A DNA stretch of 64,000 bases from an uncultured Clostridia bacterium (GCA_947168885.1 CAMVNQ010000001.1:62001-126000); one strand, 5' to 3'; numbered from the stretch's first letter, positions 34,303 to 44,098 are shown. A program made the numbers and translations. Notes: generated from the letters alone by a model not told the origin.

Positions 34303-35858
34303 TGGGAAAGAACGCAAAGATAATCATATTTTCGCTTATCGGACTGGCTGTTCTCGGCGGAGTGGCGGCGCTGCTGATTTTCACCGCGCCGCAGAAAGAG
34401 CCGCCCGCGGCAAACAACGATTTTACCAAGCCGGTCTCCGCATCGGACAAAGCCGACCTTAAACTTTGCGGCAGAAGCGAAAAGGATATAGAGAGCATCA
34501 CCATCACCAACGGGCTTGACAAATTTTCGATAACTCCGAGCGGCAATACCGACGCCGAAGGCGGTATAATCTGGACGATAGCCGATATCGCGTCAGCACC
34601 GCTCAACGCCAGCTCTCTTGCGACAGCGGTAAAGTATGCCTGCTCATTTGACGCGAAGGAGTTCGCGGAGAAGGTGACCGACAGTTCCGAACTCGCGAAA
34701 TACGGGCTTGACAAGCCGGTAACGATGTTCAGGACAAAGTTCAGCGACGGCGGCGAGTTCATGATAAGCGTCGGAAGTGACGTGCCGAACACCGCGAGCG
34801 TTGTATATGTCACGCCGGACGGCGAGAACGTTTATACCGCGTACCGGAGCAGAATAAGCTCATACACCGGCAACCGCTACAGCTTTATCGACCTTGCAGC
34901 CATGCCGGGTTATGACCAGAGCGGCAATGAAGAGGTTTTGAAGTTCACGGTCGAGCGTGTAGGACTTGATGAACCGCTCGTGCTTGAGAATGTTATCGTC
35001 GGCGACGAAGGCGAGGATGAAAACGCGATAAAAGTCTATTCCTACCGTATGACGAGCCCCTATGAGGCTTATGTCGATCTTACCGACGGACCCGCTTTCG
35101 CATACAGCATCTTTGGTCTTACTGCGTCGAGCGTCAGCAGTATAAAGGGCGAGGCAGATCCGAACTACGCATCGTTCGGGCTTGACGATCCGGTCTGCAC
35201 GGTAACGGCAGAAACAAATGTCCGCACATATACCATAAAGATCGGTGCTCCGGTTTATACCACCGAAAAGGACGACGAGGGCAATGACAAGCAGGTGCTC
35301 AGCGGATATTACGGTACGTCGAGTGAGCATCCCGGCATTGTGTATCTGTTTGACAAATCGAGCGTATCCGGCTTTGTCGTCGATCCTGCAAAGCTCATAT
35401 CAAAGCTGTTCCTGATGCCGTATATCTTCGATCTTGAGTCCGTGGATTACAGTGACAGCGAGGGGCATAAGCTTGATCTCGGTATAAGGCTCATACAGAA
35501 AGCAATTCCCGAAGAAAGCAAGGCAGAAATAAGCGAGTTTACTGTCAACGGCGAGAAATGGGACGAGAGCAGGTTCAAGAACCTGTACCAGTATCTCATC
35601 TCCGCAGCGGGCGAGGAGCTTTATCTTGACACGGACAAGGGCGAGCTCATTGCCGAAGTGGTGTATAACTACATCGACAAGTCAAAGGGCTTCGGCGGTA
35701 AGGACACAGTCCGCTTCTACACTTCAAACACCGACAGAAAGGTCATTATCGAGCTCAACGGAGAGAATGTGTTCAAGACCCGTCAGCTTTACGCGACCCA
35801 GCTCCTTTCAAATATAGAGAGCTTCCTTAACGGCGGCGAGATAATACTGACTTACTGA
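34302..35858 (+). CDS. DUF4340 domain-containing membrane-anchored protein
   Basis: 518 residues. An N-terminal anchor helix (IIIFSLIGLAVLGGVAALLIF) is followed by an outside region containing two DUF4340-like repeats: SITITNGLDKFSI..LAKYGLDKPVTMF and SIKGEADPNYASFGLDDPVCTVTA. This family regularly follows GldG-like proteins in ABC clusters. Its role is unknown. It ends the operon at a strong terminator. Confidence 0.85.
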   Translation: MGKNAKIIIFSLIGLAVLGGVAALLIFTAPQKEPPAANNDFTKPVSASDKADLKLCGRSEKDIESITITNGLDKFSITPSGNTDAEGGIIWTIADIASAPLNASSLATAVKYACSFDAKEFAEKVTDSSELAKYGLDKPVTMFRTKFSDGGEFMISVGSDVPNTASVVYVTPDGENVYTAYRSRISSYTGNRYSFIDLAAMPGYDQSGNEEVLKFTVERVGLDEPLVLENVIVGDEGEDENAIKVYSYRMTSPYEAYVDLTDGPAFAYSIFGLTASSVSSIKGEADPNYASFGLDDPVCTVTAETNVRTYTIKIGAPVYTTEKDDEGNDKQVLSGYYGTSSEHPGIVYLFDKSSVSGFVVDPAKLISKLFLMPYIFDLESVDYSDSEGHKLDLGIRLIQKAIPEESKAEISEFTVNGEKWDESRFKNLYQYLISAAGEELYLDTDKGELIAEVVYNYIDKSKGFGGKDTVRFYTSNTDRKVIIELNGENVFKTRQLYATQLLSNIESFLNGGEIILTY

Positions 35859-35870
35859 TAACTGAAAAAG

Positions 35871-35905
35871 ACAAAGCCTCTGCGTTCGGCAGAGGCTTTG
35901 TGTTT
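35871..35905 (+). terminator. intrinsic terminator of the ABC operon
   Basis: ACAAAGCCTCTGC / GCAGAGGCTTTGT-type stem with a TTC-containing loop, followed by GTTT. Confidence 0.85.
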
Positions 35906-35978
35906 CAGTGTAAACAACGCTGGTTTAAAGCGATACTGCTTTTAAATGAAAATTTATTGAATTTTTTTGAAAAAACCA

Positions 35979-36007
35979 TTGACAAATCAAAAATAATATG
36001 ATAATAT
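35979..36007 (+). promoter_or_regulatory. trp operon promoter
   Basis: TTGACA at 35979-35984, 17 bp, then TAATAT at 36002-36007 (an alternative TATAAT at 36005-36010 has a 20-bp spacer). Confidence 0.7.
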
Positions 36008-36011
36008 AATT

Positions 36012-36290
36012 ACAAATCGACACCGTTGATGCGGAGATAAAGATGATGTATGACTCAACAGAGAGTCCGGAAAGGTGAGAGCCGGACGTGACACAGCTCA
36101 TCAAATGGCCCGCAGAGGGCGCAGTCGGATAAAAGGCGGAAGCCTCCGGATAAACTGCGACGTGGTGGCATACGTAAGTTGCCGGGGGTATGCTTGTATC
36201 CCGCAAAGCGCACAGTTATACTGTGAATCAAGGTGGCACCGCGAGTTTTCTCGTCCTTGACTTTGTACGAAGTCAAGGGCGATTTTTGTT
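36012..36290 (+). promoter_or_regulatory. T-box riboswitch, tryptophan-specific
   Basis: The leader holds the T-box sequence AAGGTGGCACCGCG at 36230-36243. Downstream is a terminator stem CGTCCTTGACTT / AAGTCAAGGGCG (36252-36281) with TTTTT after it. The 5' part folds into a stem I with GGTGAGAGCC-type internal elements. The likely specifier is TGG (36106-36108, in CAAATGGCC), matching tRNA-Trp. Uncharged tRNA-Trp would stabilise the antiterminator and turn on trpEGDCFBA. Confidence 0.92.
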
Positions 36291-36356
36291 TTAACCCGTT
36301 CTTGACACAAGCAAAACATCGATCTGTTCAGACAGGAAGAAAGGAAGGCAATAAAA

Positions 36357-37835
36357 ATGTGCAGTGTAACACCCGATCTTGAAACGGTAAAGAAATACGC
36401 CGCCGAAAGGAAATACGACGTTTTCCCTGTTAGCGCGGAGATACTTTCCGACCTTTTTACCCCGCTCAGAGTTCTGAGCATTCTCAAAAACGTATCAACA
36501 CACGTTTATATGCTCGAATCCGTATCAAAGCAGGCAACGTGGGGACGCTACACGTTCCTCGGCTGTGACCCGAAAATGTCGCTGACCTGTGTTGACGGTG
36601 AGCTTAAAGCCGGTGATATAAGCGTAAAGACCGATGACCCCTCGGAATTCATACGCGGCCTGCTGAAACAGTACAGGAGCCCGAAGCTCGATTATCTCCC
36701 CGCGTTTACCGGCGGACTTGTGGGTTACTTCTCGTTCGATTTCCTTAATTACAGCGAACCCACCATAAAGACCGATACCGAAGATACGGAGAACTTCAAG
36801 GATGTCGATCTGATGCTGTTCGACAAGGTAATAGCTTTCGACAACACGATGCAGAAGATAATTCTCATAGCGAATATGAAGCTCGATGACCCCGAAAACA
36901 TTGAGACCGAGTATAACAGGGCGAAGCGAGAGATAGCGAATATGATCGACCTTATCAACAACGGCGAACGGAAGCGCGAGCCCGCAGGCAGGATAACCGG
37001 CGGGATAACGCCTTTATTCGATAAAGAACGGTTCTGCGAAATGGTTGAGAAGGCGAAGAACTACATCAGGGAAGGCGACATCTTCCAGATCGTGCTTTCC
37101 AACCGCCTTTCCGCTCCGTTCGAGGGAAGCCTGCTGAACGCGTACAGGATGCTTCGCACGATAAACCCGTCGCCGTATATGTTCTACTTCTCCGGAACGG
37201 ATGTCGAAGTCGCGGGTGCATCTCCGGAAACGCTCGTGAAGCTCGAAAACGGAGTTCTGCACACATTCCCGCTTGCCGGGACAAGGCCCCGCGGAAAAAC
37301 TCCCGAGGAGGACAAGGCTCTTGAGGAAGAGCTGCTTAAGGACGAGAAAGAACTTGCAGAGCACAATATGCTGGTCGATCTCGGACGTAACGATCTCGGC
37401 AGAATAAGCAGGTTCGGTACCGTGGAGGTAGAAGCGCTGCATCAGATAGAGCGTTTCTCCCATGTAATGCATATCGGCTCGACAGTAAGGGGCGTTATCC
37501 GCGAGGACAAGGACGCGATAGACGCGATAAACTCCGTTCTTCCAGCCGGAACCCTCTCGGGAGCCCCGAAGATAAGAGCGTGCAGGCTCATAAACGAGCT
37601 TGAGAACAACAAGCGCGGCATTTACGGCGGTGCGATAGGATATGTCGCTTTCAACGGTGATATGGATACCTGCATAGCGATAAGAACAGCCTATAAGAAG
37701 AACGGTAAGGTCTTTGTACGAAGCGGTGCAGGCATAGTAGCGGACTCGGTTCCGGAGAACGAGTACATAGAAAGCATAAACAAGGCGAAAGCGGTGCTGA
37801 ACGCACTTGAAAAGGCGGGTGAAATAGACACATGA
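36357..37835 (+). CDS. trpE: anthranilate synthase component I
   Basis: 492 residues. The N-terminal regulatory half has the feedback-site region LESVSKQATWGRYTFLG. The chorismate-binding half has EGDIFQIVLSNRL, NPSPYMFYF, GASPETLVKLENG, FPLAGTRPRGKTPEED, LGRNDLGR, and PAGTLSGAPKIRAC. It makes anthranilate from chorismate with TrpG. It is the first gene after the T-box and overlaps trpG (ATGA). Confidence 0.96.
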   Translation: MCSVTPDLETVKKYAAERKYDVFPVSAEILSDLFTPLRVLSILKNVSTHVYMLESVSKQATWGRYTFLGCDPKMSLTCVDGELKAGDISVKTDDPSEFIRGLLKQYRSPKLDYLPAFTGGLVGYFSFDFLNYSEPTIKTDTEDTENFKDVDLMLFDKVIAFDNTMQKIILIANMKLDDPENIETEYNRAKREIANMIDLINNGERKREPAGRITGGITPLFDKERFCEMVEKAKNYIREGDIFQIVLSNRLSAPFEGSLLNAYRMLRTINPSPYMFYFSGTDVEVAGASPETLVKLENGVLHTFPLAGTRPRGKTPEEDKALEEELLKDEKELAEHNMLVDLGRNDLGRISRFGTVEVEALHQIERFSHVMHIGSTVRGVIREDKDAIDAINSVLPAGTLSGAPKIRACRLINELENNKRGIYGGAIGYVAFNGDMDTCIAIRTAYKKNGKVFVRSGAGIVADSVPENEYIESINKAKAVLNALEKAGEIDT

Positions 37836-38422
37836 TACTGCTGATAGATAATTATGACAGCTTCTCGTACAACCTGTTCCAGTATGTCGGCGAGATAGAA
37901 CCGGATATAAAGGTAGTGCGCAACGACGAGCTTTCGGTAAGCGAGATAATAAAACTCGCGCCTGACCGGATAATTATTTCTCCGGGTCCCGGCCGACCGG
38001 AGGATGCGGGAAACATCATAGATGTAGCGCGTGAAGCCGGAAAAACGATCCCGACGCTTGGCGTGTGCCTCGGACATCAGGCTATATGTGCCGCATTCGG
38101 CGCGAAGATAACCTACGCTAAGAGGCTAATGCACGGCAAGCAGTCCGAGGTAACGGTCGATGCGAAGTGTCCGCTTTTCGCGGGGCTTCCGGAAAAGGTA
38201 CCGGTTGCGAGATACCATTCCCTCGCCGCAGACGAGAGTACCCTGCCGGATTGTTTAAAAACAGCGGCAAGAACAGACGACGGCGAGATAATGGCGGTAC
38301 AGCACAGCGAATACCCGATTTTCGGTGTCCAGTTCCACCCCGAGTCGATAATGACACCGGACGGGAAGCAGATGCTCAGGAATTTCATGGGGCTCCGCCC
38401 CAATCCCCGCAGAACAACGTGA
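37832..38422 (+). CDS. trpG: anthranilate synthase component II (glutamine amidotransferase)
   Basis: 196 residues of class-I glutamine amidotransferase: LIDNYDSFSYNLFQY, oxyanion loop SPGPGRPEDAG, nucleophile elbow GVCLGHQAI (Cys at about 79), and the His/Glu dyad FGVQFHPESI. It supplies ammonia to TrpE. The final residues (about MGLRPNPRRTT) are encoded by a GC-rich hairpin repeat (GGGGCTCCGCCCC), suggesting that repeat insertion replaced the native C-terminus. Confidence 0.94.
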   Translation: MILLIDNYDSFSYNLFQYVGEIEPDIKVVRNDELSVSEIIKLAPDRIIISPGPGRPEDAGNIIDVAREAGKTIPTLGVCLGHQAICAAFGAKITYAKRLMHGKQSEVTVDAKCPLFAGLPEKVPVARYHSLAADESTLPDCLKTAARTDDGEIMAVQHSEYPIFGVQFHPESIMTPDGKQMLRNFMGLRPNPRRTT

Positions 38423-38474
38423 TGATAGGGGCTGCGCCCCTATGACCCTGCCCAAGGGCTTACGCCGCCCTTGG
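38389..38474. repeat. GC-rich hairpin repeats at the trpG end and trpG-trpD gap
   Basis: Three hairpins in a row: GGGGC-TCC-GCCCC (38389-38401), ATAGGGGC-TGC-GCCCCTAT (38425-38443) and CCAAGGGC..GCCCTTGG (38452-38474). The rest of the 193-bp gap before trpD has no gene. Similar in style to the modules at 7136 and 32521. Confidence 0.7.
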
Positions 38475-38615
38475 AACCTGCGGTCGCGAGCGCGACACGC
38501 AATGCCGTAACACGGAGATAAGAAAGTCTCTGAACAGCGAGGCAGGAAGCAGCAATCAGAAGAAAGCAACAGACGGAGAAACGGCGTCTGCCGCGGAAAA
38601 CAGGAGGACAAGAAA

Positions 38616-39635
38616 ATGATAAAGGAAGCAATAGTTAAGATAGTACAGAAGCAGGATCTTACCTATGATGAAGCATATACGGTAATGAATGAGATAATGA
38701 GCGGCGAGACATCGCCCACACAGAATGCGGCATTTCTGGCGGCTCTCTCAACCAAGAGCGCAAAGGCAGAAACGATTGACGAGATATCGGGCTGCGCGGC
38801 GGCGATGAGAGACCACGCGACAAAGGTAGAACACGACTTCGATGTGCTCGAAATAGTCGGTACCGGCGGTGACAATGCCGGAAGCTTTAATATCTCCACT
38901 ACATCGGCAATGGTGATAGCTGCCGCCGGTGTTAAGGTAGCAAAACACGGCAACCGCGCCGCATCATCTCTTTGCGGAGCAGCGGACTGTCTCGAAGCAC
39001 TCGGCGTGAACATCGACCTTTCGCCCGACAAGTGCCGCGAGCTTCTTGACAAGGCGAATATATGCTTCTTCTTTGCGCAGAAATACCATACCTCGATGAA
39101 ATATGTCGGTGCGATAAGAAAAGAGCTCGGATTCCGCACGGTGTTCAATATCCTCGGACCGCTTACCAACCCGGCAAGCCCGCAGTACATAGTTCTCGGC
39201 GTTTATGACGAATATCTCGTTGAGCCGATAGCACAGGTACTTACCACCCTCGGAATGAAGCGCGGAATGGTCGTTTACGGTCAGGATAAGCTCGACGAGA
39301 TCTCAATGAGCTCGTCCACAAGGATCTGCGAGTTCAACGACGGCTGGTATAAGACATATACGATAAAGCCCGAAGATTTCGGTTTCACCCGCTGTGACAA
39401 GTCGGAACTCGTCGGCGGCTCCCCAACAGAGAACGCGGCTATAACAAGGGCTATCCTCGAAGGCAAGGATAATGGCAGTAAGAGAAGCGCCGTACTCATG
39501 AACGCGGGTGCAGCGATATATATCGGCGGCGCTGCTGCGAGCTTCGCAGAGGGCGTAAAAAAAGCAGCAGAGATGATAGACAGCGGAAAAGCACTTGAAA
39601 CACTGAACAAGTTCGTTGAGCTGTCAAATAAGTGA
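38616..39635 (+). CDS. trpD: anthranilate phosphoribosyltransferase
   Basis: 339 residues. Hallmarks: [21 protein letters not shown] (the GTGGD phosphate loop), [43 protein letters not shown], and [12 protein letters not shown]. It joins anthranilate and PRPP. A GGAGGACAAG ribosome site precedes the ATG. It continues the operon after the repeat-filled gap. Confidence 0.96.
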   Translation: MIKEAIVKIVQKQDLTYDEAYTVMNEIMSGETSPTQNAAFLAALSTKSAKAETIDEISGCAAAMRDHATKVEHDFDVLEIVGTGGDNAGSFNISTTSAMVIAAAGVKVAKHGNRAASSLCGAADCLEALGVNIDLSPDKCRELLDKANICFFFAQKYHTSMKYVGAIRKELGFRTVFNILGPLTNPASPQYIVLGVYDEYLVEPIAQVLTTLGMKRGMVVYGQDKLDEISMSSSTRICEFNDGWYKTYTIKPEDFGFTRCDKSELVGGSPTENAAITRAILEGKDNGSKRSAVLMNAGAAIYIGGAAASFAEGVKKAAEMIDSGKALETLNKFVELSNK

Positions 39636-39643
39636 GATAAGCA

Positions 39644-40438
39644 ATGGAAAATATACTTGAAAAAATAGCGGAGAGCTCGCGCAGACGCGTTGAGACCGCA
39701 AAACAAAATGTTTCGGCGGAAGAAATGAAGAAAGCGGCACTCAAAATGCCGAAGCTTACGTTTTCGTTTGAGAACGCGCTAAAAAAACAGGATATTGCGT
39801 TTATATGCGAATGCAAGAAAGCATCTCCGTCAAAGGGCATCATAGCCGAAGACTTTCCGTATTTACAAATAGCGCGGGATTATGAAGCTGCGGGTGCGGA
39901 CTGCATCAGCGTCCTTACCGAGCCGGAATTCTTTCTCGGAAGCACAGAATATCTCCGTGAGATAGCCGCAGAGGTGAAAACGCCCTGCATCCGTAAGGAT
40001 TTCGTAGTTGATGAGTACATGATCTATGAAGCGAGAACCCTCGGCGCGTCGGCGGTACTTCTGATATGCTCTATCCTCGGCGAAGAAAAGCTGCGTGAAT
40101 ACATCGGGATATGCGATACGCTTGGGCTTTCGGCGCTTGTCGAAGCCCACGATGAAGCCGAGGTCAGAATGGCGATAAACGCGGGTGCGCGGGTAATAGG
40201 CGTGAACAACCGTGATCTGAAGAATTTCTCTGTGAGCACCGACAACGCCGTTAAGCTCCGTAAGCTTGTTCCGGAAAACATCGTGTTCGTTGCAGAAAGC
40301 GGCATAAAGACTGCCGAGGACATAGCGGTGCTGCGGAAAGCAGGAGTGGACGCAGTGCTTGTCGGCGAAACGCTGATGAGAGCGGAGGACAAGACCGCGA
40401 AGATTCGGGAGCTGAAAGGGGATGCCAATGATGTGTAA
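39644..40438 (+). CDS. trpC: indole-3-glycerol phosphate synthase
   Basis: 264 residues, a complete TIM barrel: FICECKKASPSKGIIAEDF (catalytic Glu/Lys region), VLTEPEFFLGS, PCIRKDFVVDEYMIYEARTLGA, IGVNNRDLKNFSV, and VAESGIKTAEDI. It forms the indole ring precursor. It starts 8 bp after the trpD stop and overlaps trpF. Confidence 0.96.
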   Translation: MENILEKIAESSRRRVETAKQNVSAEEMKKAALKMPKLTFSFENALKKQDIAFICECKKASPSKGIIAEDFPYLQIARDYEAAGADCISVLTEPEFFLGSTEYLREIAAEVKTPCIRKDFVVDEYMIYEARTLGASAVLLICSILGEEKLREYIGICDTLGLSALVEAHDEAEVRMAINAGARVIGVNNRDLKNFSVSTDNAVKLRKLVPENIVFVAESGIKTAEDIAVLRKAGVDAVLVGETLMRAEDKTAKIRELKGDANDV

Positions 40439-41027
40439 GATAAAGATCTGCGGGATAATGAGAGATCAGGACTGTGACGTTCTCAACGAGGTGCTCCCCG
40501 ACCTTGCGGGATTTATATTCTGGAACAAGAGCCGCCGCTGCATAACGCTCGATACAGCGCTCAGGTTCCGCGAAAAGCTTGACAGGCGGATAAAGACAGT
40601 CGGCGTTTTCGTTGACGAAACACCGGAGAGGATAGCTGAGACCGCCGCGACGGGAGCAATTGATGTTATCCAGCTGCACGGGCACGAAACTGACGGGACG
40701 ATAGAGCTTGTAAAGAAGCTTACAGGAAAGCCGGTTGTGAAAGCGTTCGTAATAAAGGGCGCAGCCGATATAGATCCCGCAATGAAGTCGAAAGCGGATA
40801 TGCTTCTGCTCGACAACGGGCGCGGTACAGGAGAGAGCTTCGACTGGGACAACCTTGAGGATGTTGACCGGCTGTATTACCTCGCCGGCGGGCTCGACCC
40901 GGACAACGTGTACGCAGCAATAGACCGCTACGCGCCATACGGAGTTGATGTCAGCAGCGGCGTTGAGACCAACGGCCAGAAAGACCCGGACAAGATAAGA
41001 CGGTTTGTAAAAGCAGTAAGAAGCTGA
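40428..41027 (+). CDS. trpF: phosphoribosylanthranilate isomerase
   Basis: About 199 residues: [10 protein letters not shown] (catalytic Cys), [31 protein letters not shown], and [10 protein letters not shown] with a C-terminal [19 protein letters not shown]. Start choice: ATG at 40428 or the adjacent 40431; an AAAGGGGAT site fits both, and the first possible ATG is at 40422. It overlaps the end of trpC. Confidence 0.94.
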   Translation: MMCKIKICGIMRDQDCDVLNEVLPDLAGFIFWNKSRRCITLDTALRFREKLDRRIKTVGVFVDETPERIAETAATGAIDVIQLHGHETDGTIELVKKLTGKPVVKAFVIKGAADIDPAMKSKADMLLLDNGRGTGESFDWDNLEDVDRLYYLAGGLDPDNVYAAIDRYAPYGVDVSSGVETNGQKDPDKIRRFVKAVRS

Positions 41028-41053
41028 AATACAGCATGGAAAGGAAGAAAGAT

Positions 41054-42238
41054 ATGAGTAACGGAAGATTTGGTCAGCACGGCGGACAGTATATCCCCGA
41101 AACGCTGATGAACGCAGTCATAGAGCTTGAAGAAGCCTATAACAGATACAAGGACGATCCGCAGTTCAATGCGGAGCTTACAACGCTTTTCAATGAGTAC
41201 GCGGGAAGACCGTCGCGTCTGTACTACGCAGAAAAGCTCACAAAGACTCTCGGAGGTGCGAAGATATACCTCAAACGTGAGGATCTCAACCATACCGGTG
41301 CACACAAGATCAACAACGTTCTCGGTCAGGCGCTTCTTGCAAAGAAAATGGGGAAGACAAGGCTCATCGCCGAGACCGGAGCAGGTCAGCACGGAGTCGC
41401 TACCGCGACTGCTGCGGCTCTCATGGGAATGGAATGTGTAGTGTTCATGGGTGAGGAGGACACAAAGCGTCAGGCGCTTAACGTATATCGTATGAAGCTC
41501 CTCGGCTCAGAGGTCATACCCGTGACTACAGGCACCGCAACCCTTAAAGACGCTGTTTCGGAGGCTATGCGCGAATGGACGAGCAGGATAGCCGATACAC
41601 ACTATTGTCTCGGTTCGGTAATGGGTCCGCATCCGTTCCCGACGATAGTCCGCGACTTTCAGGCGGTTATCTCGAAGGAGATAAAACAGCAGATACTTGA
41701 AAAAGAGGGCAGGCTTCCCGACGCGGTTATGGCATGTGTTGGCGGCGGCTCAAACGCGATAGGCACTTTTTACCACTTTATCGAGGATAAGGGCGTTCGC
41801 CTTATCGGATGTGAAGCAGCGGGGCGCGGTATTGATACTTTCGAGACCGCAGCGACGATAGCGACCGGAAAGCTCGGTATCTTCCACGGTATGAAATCCT
41901 ACTTCTGTCAGGATGAATATGGTCAGATCGCGCCGGTGTACAGCATTTCAGCAGGCCTTGACTACCCCGGTATAGGACCGGAGCATGCGTATCTGCACGA
42001 TACCGGAAGAGCGGAGTATGTACCCGTAACTGACGAGGAAGCTGTCAATGCGTTCGAGTTCCTGGCAAAGACAGAGGGAATTATTCCGGCTATCGAGTCG
42101 GCTCACGCAGTTGCGCACGCCATGAAGATAGCGCCGGAAATGGGAAAGGACAAGATCATCGTAATTACGATCTCCGGACGCGGCGATAAGGACTGTGCCG
42201 CGATAGCAAGATACAGGGGGGAAAACATCTATGAGTAA
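41054..42238 (+). CDS. trpB: tryptophan synthase beta chain
   Basis: 394 residues: [29 protein letters not shown] (PLP lysine), [48 protein letters not shown], and [18 protein letters not shown]. It joins indole and serine. ATG at 41054 follows AAAGGAAG with good spacing; the upstream ATG at 41036 lacks a ribosome site. It overlaps trpA by 8 bp. Confidence 0.96.
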   Translation: MSNGRFGQHGGQYIPETLMNAVIELEEAYNRYKDDPQFNAELTTLFNEYAGRPSRLYYAEKLTKTLGGAKIYLKREDLNHTGAHKINNVLGQALLAKKMGKTRLIAETGAGQHGVATATAAALMGMECVVFMGEEDTKRQALNVYRMKLLGSEVIPVTTGTATLKDAVSEAMREWTSRIADTHYCLGSVMGPHPFPTIVRDFQAVISKEIKQQILEKEGRLPDAVMACVGGGSNAIGTFYHFIEDKGVRLIGCEAAGRGIDTFETAATIATGKLGIFHGMKSYFCQDEYGQIAPVYSISAGLDYPGIGPEHAYLHDTGRAEYVPVTDEEAVNAFEFLAKTEGIIPAIESAHAVAHAMKIAPEMGKDKIIVITISGRGDKDCAAIARYRGENIYE

Positions 42239-43001
42239 TATAAGAGAAGCTTTTGTCAAAGGTAAGGCGTTTATTCCGTTTGTGACCTGCGGAGATCCGG
42301 ACCTTGAAACGACGGCAAAGATAGTACGTGAAATGGAAAAGAACGGTGCGGATATTATAGAGCTTGGAATACCGTTCTCTGACCCTACGGCTGAAGGTCC
42401 CGTGATACAGGGTGCCAATATCCGCGCACTTAGCGCGGGGACAACTACCGACAAGATTTTTGAGTTTGTCAGAGAGTTGAGAAAAGACGTGAAAATACCA
42501 CTCGTATTTATGACTTATGCAAACGTTGTTTTCTCATACGGCATAGAACGTTTTGCAAAGACCTGTTCAGATGTCGGTATTGACGGAATAATCCTGCCCG
42601 ATGTTCCGTTCGAGGAAAAGGAGGAATTTGCTCCGGCCTGCCGCCAGTATGGCATAGATTTTATCTCGCTTATAGCTCCGACATCGGAAAACCGTATTGA
42701 GATGATAGCAAGTCACGCAGAAGGGTTCCTATACATAGTATCGAGCCTTGGAGTTACCGGTGTGCGCAGTGAGATCAAGACCGACATAGGGGCTATGACC
42801 CGGATTGTCCGTAAGTACAGTAAGGTACCCTGCGCAGTCGGGTTCGGTATCTCGAAGCCGGAGCAGGCAAAGAATATGGCTTCGCTTTCAGACGGGTGCA
42901 TCGTAGGTTCGGCAATAGTGAAGATAATAGCTGAGCACGGACGTGAATCTGCTCCGTTTGTCGGAGAATATGTAAAGCAGATGAAGGAAGCGATAAAATA
43001 A
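42231..43001 (+). CDS. trpA: tryptophan synthase alpha chain
   Basis: 256 residues: [36 protein letters not shown] (catalytic Glu and Asp region), [21 protein letters not shown], and [14 protein letters not shown], ending in [11 protein letters not shown]. It releases indole to TrpB. It completes trpEGDCFBA. Confidence 0.96.
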   Translation: MSNIREAFVKGKAFIPFVTCGDPDLETTAKIVREMEKNGADIIELGIPFSDPTAEGPVIQGANIRALSAGTTTDKIFEFVRELRKDVKIPLVFMTYANVVFSYGIERFAKTCSDVGIDGIILPDVPFEEKEEFAPACRQYGIDFISLIAPTSENRIEMIASHAEGFLYIVSSLGVTGVRSEIKTDIGAMTRIVRKYSKVPCAVGFGISKPEQAKNMASLSDGCIVGSAIVKIIAEHGRESAPFVGEYVKQMKEAIK

Positions 43002-43056
43002 AGTCATCTGATTAATTTTTCAGACGTTCTAAGGACCTGCTATTTTGACGTTAACC

Positions 43057-43078
43057 AAAAATCAGATAATCTGATTTT
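43057..43078. repeat. AAAATCAGAT palindrome downstream of trpA
   Basis: AAAATCAGAT-A-ATCTGATTTT, almost perfectly palindromic. A related CATCTGATTAATTTTT stands at 43005-43019. The motif belongs to the set clustered at 49.7-50.9 kb. Confidence 0.6.
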
Positions 43079-43099
43079 CTTCAAAAGATTTTTATAAAA

Positions 43100-43146
43100 C
43101 AGCACCCTTGCTCCATGTTTATATCGGAGCAAGGGTGCTGTTTTTG
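43100..43146 (+). terminator. trp operon terminator
   Basis: A 15-bp perfect stem CAGCACCCTTGCTCC / GGAGCAAGGGTGCTG with loop ATGTTTATATC, then TTTTTG. Confidence 0.92.
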
Positions 43147-43214
43147 CCTTCCGCAGGCGGAATCAATTGATGACTGAGACTGATAAACGCGACAACCATG
43201 GGCTTTTCCGGCTA

Positions 43215-43243
43215 TTGACAAATAATCGGTTTTGTGCTATAAT
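43215..43243 (+). promoter_or_regulatory. consensus promoter of the TetR-type gene
   Basis: TTGACA 43215-43220, 17 bp, TATAAT 43238-43243; both perfect. The first operator overlaps the -10. Confidence 0.85.
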
Positions 43244-43342
43244 AACAAATGTTATATAGATGTATAACAACAGTTATAATCAATATAACGAGCGTTATAT
43301 AAAATCGTGGTTATAATTTTATGCGTTATAACAAGTGTTATA
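43241..43342. promoter_or_regulatory. four tandem TATAAC-N4-GTTATA operators
   Basis: Palindromes at 43241-43256 (AATAAC-AAAT-GTTATA, one change), 43263-43278 (AACA spacer), 43284-43299 (GAGC) and 43327-43342 (AAGT). The spacer bases vary while the six-base arms are constant, as expected for protein-recognised half-sites. Centre-to-centre distances are about 22, 21 and 43 bp, so all face the same side of the helix. They lie between the -10 and the TetR-type start codon; autoregulation is the obvious inference. Confidence 0.85.
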
Positions 43343-43397
43343 ATGTTCTTGCTCCGGCTCAAAAAAGCTCATTTTTTCAGAAGGACGGTGCTTTGTA

Positions 43398-44003
43398 TTG
43401 AAACAGAAAATCACAAGGGAAATGATAGTCGAAGCCGGTTTCTCGGTAATACGCGAGTCCGGTGAAAGTGCACTCAATGTCAGAAACATCGCTGCGCGTC
43501 TCGGTTGCTCGACCCAGCCGGTCATGTACTGGTACAAAAGCATGAACGAGCTTAAAGCAGATATTATAGCACGCGCGAATGAGTTCCACACGGCTTTTCT
43601 TACAAAGGGCGGCTATGAGGACGTTCTTATCGGGATTGGAATGAACTATATTCTCTTCGCATCACAGGAAAAGAACCTGTTCCGGTTCCTCGTTATGTCA
43701 GACAACACGGACAACGGAGGAATCGCCGACTTGCTGGCTCCGGATGCTGCCGGCGAGCTGCTGTCGCCGCTGGAGTGGAAATACGGGCTGTCATCCGATC
43801 AGGCGCGGGATGTATTTGAGGCGCTTTTTTCATGTTTTCACGGGTATGCGGCACTGCTCGCGTATAACGCAGCGAAATACGATCCACTGCACTTCAAAAA
43901 GCAGCTTCTGCACATTTACAGGGGCGTTATAGACGATATAACGAGCGCAAATACAAAGAGGTCGATGATAAACGGCAGCGAGACATTAAAGCTTACATTG
44001 TAA
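43398..44003 (+). CDS. TetR/AcrR family transcriptional regulator
   Basis: 201 residues. The N-terminal HTH (MIVEAGFSVIRESGESALNV then IAARLGCSTQPVMYWYKSMNEL) is a TetR-type DNA-binding domain; the C-terminal half (about residues 75-190) is a helical ligand domain with the WHG-like segment WKYGLSSDQARDVFEALFSCFHGYAAL. The start is a TTG with AGAAGGAC about 12 nt upstream; an ATG eight codons in would cut into helix 1. It probably represses itself at the four operators. No divergent target gene is adjacent, so other targets are unknown. Confidence 0.88.
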   Translation: MKQKITREMIVEAGFSVIRESGESALNVRNIAARLGCSTQPVMYWYKSMNELKADIIARANEFHTAFLTKGGYEDVLIGIGMNYILFASQEKNLFRFLVMSDNTDNGGIADLLAPDAAGELLSPLEWKYGLSSDQARDVFEALFSCFHGYAALLAYNAAKYDPLHFKKQLLHIYRGVIDDITSANTKRSMINGSETLKLTL

Positions 44004-44005
44004 AA

Positions 44006-44038
44006 TAAAAGCCCCACACATTGGTGCGGGGCTTTTTT
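44006..44038. terminator. terminator between convergent TetR-type gene and leuS
   Basis: AAAAGCCCCACAC / GTGCGGGGCTTTT with loop ATTG, then TTTTTT. Confidence 0.88.
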
Positions 44039-44098
44039 GCAGCAATATTCTGTTGTATTTTCCGTTAGAATACAACGGAAAGCGGTATCTTTGTTACC

